The notes under the pieces are model-generated. The model searched no databases, was not told where the DNA came from, and was given only the letters and a program-made list of their open reading frames with translations. Position numbers and translations under genes: made by a program. Positions 57,116 to 64,000 of a DNA stretch of 64,000 bases are shown here, piece after piece; position 1 is the stretch's first letter, and each line of letters starts with the position of its first letter. This DNA comes from Ryuthela nishihirai (taxonomy: Eukaryota; Arthropoda; Arachnida; Araneae; Heptathelidae), in contig JAWZYU010000697.1 in NCBI GenBank assembly GCA_038380435.1, positions 1 through 64,000 on the forward strand. The letters run 5' to 3'.

Positions 57116-58398
57116 CAGGTAGAATAATTAAATAGCACTTTTCTATCTTGATCGATTTCTGAAAGATTTTCAAATGTTGCATAGAAGATCACACTGACAA
57201 CGTGAGGTAAAGTGACACCAAATTTGAGCTCTAATGTACAATTCTCAGACTTTATCACATTAAAATAATCGTTACGCTCCTTTCCTTCTGGAGATAACTC
57301 AAAACCATACAAAGTAAACACTCTCGAGTAAGAAGAACGACCGAATGGAAGTCCCTTATCAGCTTTTCATATATCCAAACTCTTGAGAATTGTTTGATAA
57401 GATCGTAGGTACTGATTGTTCCCAAAATCTGGTGTTAAGGGTTGTGATGGGAACGATTCGGAATCTACATAGAGTGTTTAAAAATTTAAGCTGTAATACT
57501 TGAAGTTGTAGGGATTTTTAGCATAATTTCCATTCAAAGCAGCCGATTCAACAAGTCCTACAATGCAAAGTTAGGTAACTGTCCAGAAAATAAATTATAT
57601 TTTGTTGCTACAATGATGCATGGTGCTAGCGCGTAGCTTCGCATGTCGATTCTCCGTAGGGGGTATTTTACTGAGGTGCTCTGTAACATTTGGGCGTGAA
57701 TGAGCACAGAATTGTTCACCTTGGCTATTCTAATGTAAAATACAGCTTCTTCAATCTTCACCTTAAACTCGGTCCTGTCCACGCTCGTCATGAGACAAAA
57801 TTCTGACTTTGCTCTTGTCATTTTGATTCTAAGATCTACATGATTCAACAAATACTTGTCTTGAGTGAAGATAGCTCCATGTATTAACGAGATTAATTCG
57901 ATAGATTTGGATCCTGCCAATAACTTGCGTACTTGCCATCGTGAGTTGACATTAGTATTGGTGTCGAAACGACCATCTGTATCCGAAACCATAACGCACA
58001 AGAAAATTGACTCTGACGCTTCTGATCTATAATTCAAAAGAGTCTCAAAATAATTCCTGTAGGAATACTAGTCATGACTCCGAGAAACCAATCGTTCGTT
58101 TAGGTAAATGTCAGTCTGACTAAAATACTGTGTATGAAATTATTAGAAGCATTCTTGCAACATTTGTATACATTGTATTCTTGCAACATTTCAATAGAAG
58201 ATAGCATCTTGCAAGATCTATATATTCGTCACTCCCAACCACAATAAATTCCATGGGAGAATTACCGTCTATAGAGGCTAGGAGTAAGTAGGACACATAG
58301 GTGCTTCTTTCTGATTGTGAACTTGTTAGAGGTACTGAAAATAAATCTAGTTCAGACAGAGCACAGTCTTGTGATGCAGAATGAATTATCTCACTCAT
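57115..58398 (-). pseudogene. Major capsid protein, element B (F54H12.2-like)
   Basis: Double jelly-roll capsid protein of the type annotated in many animals as uncharacterized protein F54H12.2-like. N-terminal piece (58398-58120): CALSELDLFSVPLTSSQ and DEYIDLARCYLLLKCC. Middle (58037-57558): RKLLAGSKSIELISLIHGAI, KYLLNHVDLRIKMTRAKSEF and PLRRIDMRSYALAPC. C-terminal (57321-57115): FTLYGFELSPEGKERNDYFN and ENLSEIDQDRKVLFNYST. Frame changes lie near 58100, 57545 and 57350. The stop overlaps the protease ATG. The gene follows the small core protein on the same strand. Confidence 0.88.
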
Positions 58399-58483
58399 TT
58401 TGTAAAGATGTCTTGCACTCTACACGTCTTCTTAGCGACTCTGATAATTCGATTATGTTTTCTTCATTTTATACCCCATCCTC

Positions 58484-58732
58484 TCAGAGAATACTCGCTT
58501 CTTCCAACAGATTACCAGCTCCTTCACGCAGATTAGAATTCGCTGCCACCTTTGTATCATGTCTTGCCGCAATATCCAAAGCAAACTTGATATCACTTTT
58601 CGCCGCCTGTCTCCCTAAGGAAAACAAGGCAGGATTAATTATCGGAGATATAAAACGTCCAATACTTTTAGAAAATGCTCTGAGCCATGCTAATATCTTG
58701 GACCTCTGAAAACTCCACCACCCACTTGTGAT
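58484..58732 (-). pseudogene. Small core protein, element B
   Basis: Open frame of about 80 codons without an ATG: GWWSFQRSKILAWLRAF, FISPIINPALFSLGRQAAKS, and LREGAGNLLEEASIL before a TGA at 58484-58486. The pattern of a Gly/Trp start, a hydrophobic Pro-containing stretch, LG-x-QA and a later GAGNLL segment resembles small basic or membrane-active Polinton and adintovirus proteins located next to the capsid gene. The missing start suggests decay. Function inferred only from position. Confidence 0.5.
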
Positions 58733-58864
58733 TTATAATATACAAGACACGTGGAAGGATGGAAGGATTAGTTTCCGTGTACTTCAGATGCAGTGCAGTT
58801 CAGCATCTCAGCAAAATACACCCGACAAGAGTCGACATGTGAAGCTATGCGCTAGCACTAGGCA

Positions 58865-60074
58865 TTACTGCAGTAACAAAATATAACTTATTTTTTGGAC
58901 AGTTACCCAAATGTATCGTATCTTATGTTTGCATATGAAATGAAATTTAACTAGTATATTACCATATTTAAATGATAGTGCCTCACCACTATCTGTTCTC
59001 ATGAAAATGCGTATGCTGTCGAAAATATTGCGGGCTAGAGGGTAATAGTCTGGTCTTTTATAAATATTCACGATGCTCTCCTCATTTATAGTACAAACAG
59101 AAGGGTTGATAACTCTTAAGAGTTCACCGTTAGCATCATCAACTAGTTGAGGTAAGATGAGGTGTGAAGATATCTAGAGTCCATCTATACCCCTTTTTAA
59201 ATCCATAGCTTCCTGGGATTTGTATTCTTCGAACCATGTCTCCATATTATCAAAATCTAACACCTCTCCTAATCCTGGGTGCTTCTTAGGAAACATGACT
59301 CTACCTGTTCCCTTTCCTAACATATAAGTTTTCTCATTCGGAAGTAAAAGGAAACGAAACAAGTGTCTCACATTACTAGGTATAGCTAATTTCATTTCTT
59401 CAAAACGACTCTCAACGTTATCATATCGTCCGTGATGTATGTGTATTAGGGGCATGAAAGTCTCTACAATGTCCACAACCTCGCTAAATTCTTCAAGAGG
59501 AGTAGGTTTTAGCGCATACAGACTGTAGCTGTCATCAGTCACTGGTATACGTGGTCCTGACGATGTCAGAGGTGTAGGTGTTTCTGCAGTAAAACTACCA
59601 TACAGATTACGCTCATAATTATCTTGTAATCCAAGCAATGTGCTCATGAAAGTTTTGGACTCTCTTGGGAATCATATCCCGTAATTTTTTTGAATGAATA
59701 ATAATTTTCCATGATAGTTTTCTCTTCCTCATATTTAAAATGGATATTTTCCTTGGCTCCTGCAGGTAAGCTGTCTCTCAGTACACGATATATAAAACCT
59801 CCGTTATAGGCTCGTTTAGATAAGGTTACTTTTACATCATCCATAGGAGGTAATTCTCTCATGCTCGTTCTATCTTCTTTCCTGATTGTCTCATATTAAT
59901 TGAAAAAGTGTCATTAGATGAATCTACATTATACCAGCTGACAGGTATGCGCACCTCGGCCAATCCGACTTCCCACCTTCCATAGAGTTTGACAGATTGT
60001 CCAAGCTGTGTAGTATAATCCGATTGACTGTTATCTGGATAAATACCAACGCTTCGTGTAGAAGGTAACGTCAA
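58865..60074 (-). pseudogene. Penton-like minor capsid protein, element B
   Basis: Candidate vertex protein. It starts MTLPSTRSVGIYPDNSQSDY, then GRWEVGLAEVRIPVSWYNVD, the clear penton-family N-terminus. Two frame changes occur at 59859-59862 and 59644-59647, at each of which a stop and an ATG overlap as ATGA. The middle part (59862-59174) has SLPAGAKENIHFKYEEEKT and MLGKGTGRVMFPKKHPGLGE. After a TAG at 59174-59176 the same frame continues to 58865, with FDSIRIFMRTDSGEALSFKY near the end. Total length is close to family size, so I read it as one broken gene, though three small overlapping genes cannot be excluded. Confidence 0.7.
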
Positions 60075-60089
60075 ATAGAATGCCCTTTT

Positions 60090-60490
60090 TCAGGTATCCA
60101 CGAGGTGTGGTGTAATCTGTTCCACTTTACTAAGACTCTTTTTGCGGTCTTTAGCCAAATTTTTTTCCACAGCATAAAGTGATGGAGATTTAACTTTCTG
60201 TAATTCTTCATTGTATAAAATACCCTTTATCTTCTGACTGTCACTATCAATCATGTCATATACCTGTGGATTCCTCCATATTACTCTACGCACTTGGAAT
60301 ATTTCTCTGGTCCACTGTTGAGATGCACCCTTCTTGAACGGATGCTTGAGACTACTTAAACATACGTGATCTCCAGCTTTAAAAAGTGGGGTTATCTTTA
60401 TCTCGGAGGTTCCGTAGAATCTTTTCCAGCCAATGCTTTTGTTATGAATATTCACATCTTTAGGGGCAAACCCGTGAGCTCTATGCTTTA
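60090..60490 (-). pseudogene. Integrase C-terminal part, element B
   Basis: C-terminal region of a retroviral-type integrase. HRAHGFAPKDVNIHNKSIGW marks the end of the catalytic domain, and FKAGDHVCLSSLKHPFKKGA plus WTREIFQVRRV mark the SH3-like DNA-binding domain. The catalytic D,D,E core upstream is gone. The recognisable sequence stops near 60490-60560, where the satellite-bearing element begins. No chromodomain is visible after it, unlike the integrase of element A. It ends 16 bases before the penton-like gene start. Confidence 0.8.
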
Positions 60491-60559
60491 TATGCATTAT
60501 AACTTTCCATTGTACGAGACAAAACATTGATGAAATTGAAATTTTATGTTTCGTGAAAT

Positions 60560-61755
60560 TGCGCCATACTTTTTCTCGCAATTTTCACAACTCTCCTGCA
60601 TTTTGCCATTTGACTTCCAATTTTGCGAACTAGCTATAATTTCACAGAAATAATCCCAATACCGTATATTCATCTCACCTGATTTGTAGCAGGTCAGTGT
60701 GAATTTTCCCAACTCCCCCTGATTTGGCCAACTCTCCTTAATTTCACAAGACCAATCCCAATCTTTTTATCTTTCCTAAATTTGCCAAATCACTTCAAAT
60801 TTTTCAAACTCCCCAAGATTTGCCAAGTTTCTCGATTTTTGTCAAATCTCTTTAATTTCAGAAACCAAATCCCAATTATCGCAACTCGACCCTATTTTCC
60901 AAGTGGATTCGAATTTTGCCAACTGCCCTAGATTTTGTTGTTTCCTCGATTTCTCCAACTCTCCTTAATTTCACAAAACAAATCCCAATTTTCACAACTC
61001 GCCTATATTTTACCAAGTGGATTCGAATTTTGCCAACTATTCTAGATTTTGCCAAATTGCCGTAATTTTACCGAAAAAATCACAATTTTCACATCTGCCT
61101 TGAATTTGACAAGTCACTTCGAATTTTATCAACTCTCCTTAATTGCACAAGAAAGGCACAATTTTCACAACTCCCCTATAGTTTACCAAGTGGCTTCGAA
61201 TTTTTCCAACTGCCATAGATTTCGCCAACTCGCCACAATTTTACAGAAAAAAATCCCAATTTTTATATCTCACTTGATTTTTGCAGTCACTCTAAATTTT
61301 GCCAACTCCCCCAAGATTTGCCAACTTTCCTAGATATTGCGAAGTTGCTTTGATTTTGCTAACATGCCATAATTTTACAGAAAAAAGATTCAATTTTACA
61401 TCTCACCTGAATTTTGCCAATTAACTCTGAATTTTGCCAACTGTCCCTAGATTTTGTCACATCTTGTACATTTTGCCAATTCCCCAAGATTTTGCCAAGT
61501 TGTCCGATTTTGCCAACTCACCTGTGTTTTACTAGGTGGCTTCGAATTTTGCCAACTGCTCTAGACCTTGCCGTCTCTCTAGTTTATAAACTGCCCAAGT
61601 TGCCTCGATTTTGACTACTCCCCTTAATTTTACAAAAAAAAAAAGATTGCAAATTTTCGCAACTCACCTAGATTTTACGGAGTCGTTTCGAATTTTGCCA
61701 ATTACGAGTTACTTGGGGGAGCCTTTCCCCCCACCCCCCAATGCTACGCCCCTGC
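60560..61755. mobile_element. Satellite-bearing element, long copy
   Basis: About 1.2 kb of 25-35 base tandem segments such as 'ttgccaactctccttaatttcaca', 'accaagtggattcgaattttgcc' and 'cccaattttcacaactc', the same satellite as at 5.7-6.1 kb. The right end is C-rich and closes with gctacgcccctg (61743-61754), the reverse complement of the 5643 end. Open frames here on both strands are by-products. It truncates the integrase of element B. Confidence 0.75.
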
Positions 61756-62015
61756 TTCTTAACCTCTATTGTGAACACCTGTATAACTTTATCAAGGCTA
61801 GTAGTAGACAACTGATGCAAGGTGATGTCCAGAAGCAACTCTTCGAATAATCCTGGAAAAACAATTAGCTGCTCGTCATGCTGTGCATTCCAATGGAATG
61901 TTACGAACTCGAAAACTGTGTTGGAGAGATCCATGACTCCTGATCGAGTTTCGATGACGAGACATTTTAGAAATGTTCCCCCATTCACAAAAGTAGGGGA
62001 GATATTATACACCAA
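61756..62015 (-). pseudogene. Unrecognised open frame cut by the satellite element
   Basis: From about 62015 the minus frame reads ISPTFVNGGTFLKCLVIETR, FEFVTFHWNAQHDEQLIVFP, and LFEELLLDITLHQLSTTSLD. It then runs without a stop into the satellite element end at 61755. Balanced composition with Trp, Cys and His and no low complexity suggests true former coding sequence. I cannot assign a family. It could be part of an element B gene displaced from the integrase, or a host exon. Confidence 0.4.
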
Positions 62016-63865
62016 TCACAGTAAAGCTACAGCACTATCATTAATATAATTACCGTTCTGAGATAGGACATGGATTTTATTCGACAGTCGTGAGAATTGA
62101 TCCTCCTTTCAGATACCTACGAAGAGACCTTTTTAAAGGTTCTTATACTGAAAACAAGTACCCATATTCTCCCTCACGAATCAAACCTAACTTTCAAAAT
62201 CATACAGGGAGGGTAAAAGGGATTTTTCATCCACCCTTCAGGAGAGGGTAAAAAAAGTTTTATTTTTTCACCTGCTCTTGTCTCATAATTTAACATCTAA
62301 TTTATATATCCTATACCTACCAAATATTATATACCTACCCTTTAAATACTTGTCACCTCACTCTTTGCTAATAAAGCGAAATAACTGAAATGAAAAGTTT
62401 TACATATGAAATGATGTTCCCATTTCTTTCCTCTAATTTCTCATTGTAACCATAAGCACGAGTTTCGAGTGAAGATACGAACGATCTTCATTCGAAATAT
62501 AGTTTTAAAGCTTTATTTAAAGGCTGACATATTCTGTCAGGTTCTTATAATGCCTATAACGGCACCTCCACTTCGTTTATTCTCTTCTTTGTTTGTCTCC
62601 GATGTACGTTTGGTTCGTGTGCTCGGCAGCAATGGATAAAATAAAATAAAACAATAATATTTATTTTAGAAGACAAGTTGCTGCGAGGCAGCCAGTGGGC
62701 AGTTGCACACGTATTTTAATCGCTTGTCAACTTTGTAAAATTTATTTCTATGGCGGGTTTCTACTACATTATGTAGTACCAACGAAGGAGAGGCAGAAGT
62801 ACTGATTTAATCGCACAGAACATCTTCAGTCAACAGCAGTCACAGGGCTTCCAAAACCGACAGCTAAAAAAATCATCTCCTTCCTACTCGGAACGTTGTC
62901 CGTCCTTCTTTAAGTCAAGTCTCGTTCTTCCTTCTTCTCCCAAATTTCCCATTTGACCCTCGGGTCAGGTGAAACCCTGCACCTCACCCACCAAGGTCAA
63001 CTCGCCCTTCCACTGGCTATATTCAACCCTTTTACATATCAGAATACTTCTGCGAGGTGTTATAGTCATAAAATATTAACTCAGGGCCATGCATTGACCA
63101 CACAGACAGATTTTACTCATGTTTCCTGTTGTTGACTACACCAAACTGCAGCCCTGAAGCAGGGCTCGGTTGCGAGATCCAAACATATTCCACAAAATGT
63201 CTCTCAGTTATCTCTCAAAGCCTTTTAGGTCTGCGTCCCATGATTTTTGCCTTCCACTTGTCGACTTCAGCGTTCTGACGTCATGCAAAGAAGTTATATT
63301 TGAAGGCAAATATACAATTTCAATGTTGGGGTGTGCTAGTTCAGCATATCTTGTAGATGACCCAAGTGCAATATCTAGAACCAATAATGCTTGAAATATT
63401 GATTTCCTTTACGTCATTTCTCCATTTCAGAGACAAAGAATTGTGGAACTAGTCCATAAAAATTGAAACAGCCCGTTTTGTTATTTTTAATTTACCCAAG
63501 CTCTCTTCATTTGCTTTCCAAAAGACTGCAAAGCAATTTTTCTTTTTTTGTGTTTAAGTTAATTAAGTTTAAGTGCTCGTAAATTTTACGATTTATAAAG
63601 CATTAAAAGTAAAATTATGCAATTTCTCAATTTATTAATACATATCATTCTGTCTTTGGTGGCTTTAAAATCAGGATAATTTCTATCTTTCTTCACAAAC
63701 GGAAGCTTTTGAAGGCATTCTCTTTTAAAACAGTCACATCTCATCTGCATCGAAAACTTGATCGTGTACGTAACCTTTTTTTCCTCTTGATTGATTTTAG
63801 AATCTCTGCTGGATAGTTAAAGGTAACTAAGTGTCTGCAGAGGGGCCCTAATGTGTAGTTATCAT
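62016..63865. other. Gene-free stretch
   Basis: No recognisable gene, RNA or known repeat. Several short frames lack family motifs. Confidence 0.4.
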
Positions 63866-64000
63866 GGGGGCGTAGCCAGAAAAGTTTATTGAGGGAGGGA
63901 CACAGGTTGTTGCCATACAGTGTAGAGTGGTCTATCCATACAGTGATATTGACCACCGAATTTTGTACAAATACCACTCAGTGATAGAGCTACATTGATT
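63866..64000. mobile_element. Possible start of a further GGGGCGTAGC-type element
   Basis: 'gggggcgtagccagaaaagtttattgaggg' resembles the caggggcgtagc end at 5643 and 61743, followed by a G-rich stretch. The window ends before the element can be traced. Confidence 0.35.

Larger units (their letters stand above)
51604..60490. mobile_element. Element B: second decayed Polinton/Maverick of a different lineage
   Basis: Second virus-like transposon, with a polymerase B of a different type reading rightwards (51604-53359) and a leftward block at 55.05-60.49 kb: two conserved small proteins, ATPase, protease, F54H12.2-like capsid, small core protein, penton-like protein and integrase C-terminus. 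The left end is masked by a repeat copy, the right end is cut by a satellite-bearing element. More broken than element A, with several transposon insertions, and therefore probably older. Confidence 0.85.

Noticed and set aside
61049..61850. Plus-strand open frames in the 60.6-61.8 kb region as genes
   Set aside because: Low-complexity translation of the satellite; the same appears at 5722-6076.

Overview
This window is eukaryotic, AT-rich, intron-era animal DNA dominated by transposable elements. The mix points to an arthropod: RTE-type and other non-LTR LINEs, Tc1/mariner transposase relics, hAT- and piggyBac-like MITEs, a tRNA-derived SINE, a second ~300 bp dispersed repeat, and one intronless peptide GPCR of the dmsr-1-like type. 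A chelicerate such as a spider is my best guess, but that is inference and no single sequence proves it. Only one normal host gene is evident, the GPCR at 18539-19798 (minus).

Layout. 1-1.5 kb: degenerate AT-rich repeats. 1.8-4.7 kb: a broken RTE-clade LINE (minus). 5-9.6 kb: MITEs, a satellite-bearing element and a SINE. 9.65-12.5 kb: a second LINE, split by a SINE. 13.4-18.3 kb: repeat fragments, a Tc1 relic and hAT-type MITEs. 18.5-19.8 kb: GPCR. 20-36 kb: dispersed repeats, Tc1 relics, an inverted-repeat element with internal tandem repeats, and a third LINE interrupted by a repeat with a target-site duplication. 36.7-38.75 kb: a tandem array bounded by inverted arms.

The most interesting part is 39-62 kb, which holds two different decayed Polinton/Maverick (adintovirus-like) elements side by side. 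Element A (39.08-50.27 kb) keeps almost a full virus-like gene set. On the minus strand at its left are a major capsid protein, a penton-like minor capsid protein, an adenain-type protease and a small basic/hydrophobic protein. A short divergent promoter region follows. On the plus strand are a DUF5679-like zinc ribbon, a phospholipase A2-like protein, a chromodomain integrase, a packaging ATPase, a fibre protein built from phage-tail-fibre-like repeats, and a conserved Polinton protein. A protein-primed DNA polymerase B on the minus strand closes the element. Element B (about 51.6-60.5 kb) has a different capsid type (F54H12.2-like) and a different DNA polymerase B type. It also carries a packaging ATPase, a protease split by a hAT-like MITE with a perfect 8 bp target duplication, small basic proteins, a penton-like protein and the C-terminal part of an integrase. 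That integrase is cut off by a satellite-bearing element also present at 5.6 kb.

Taken together, each element encodes (or once encoded) replication (polymerase B), integration (integrase), and virion assembly (capsid, penton, protease, ATPase). Element A adds likely entry functions (fibre, PLA2). Nearly all the long genes carry stops or frameshifts, so both copies are judged inactive as they stand. The small zinc-ribbon and PLA2 genes of element A are intact.
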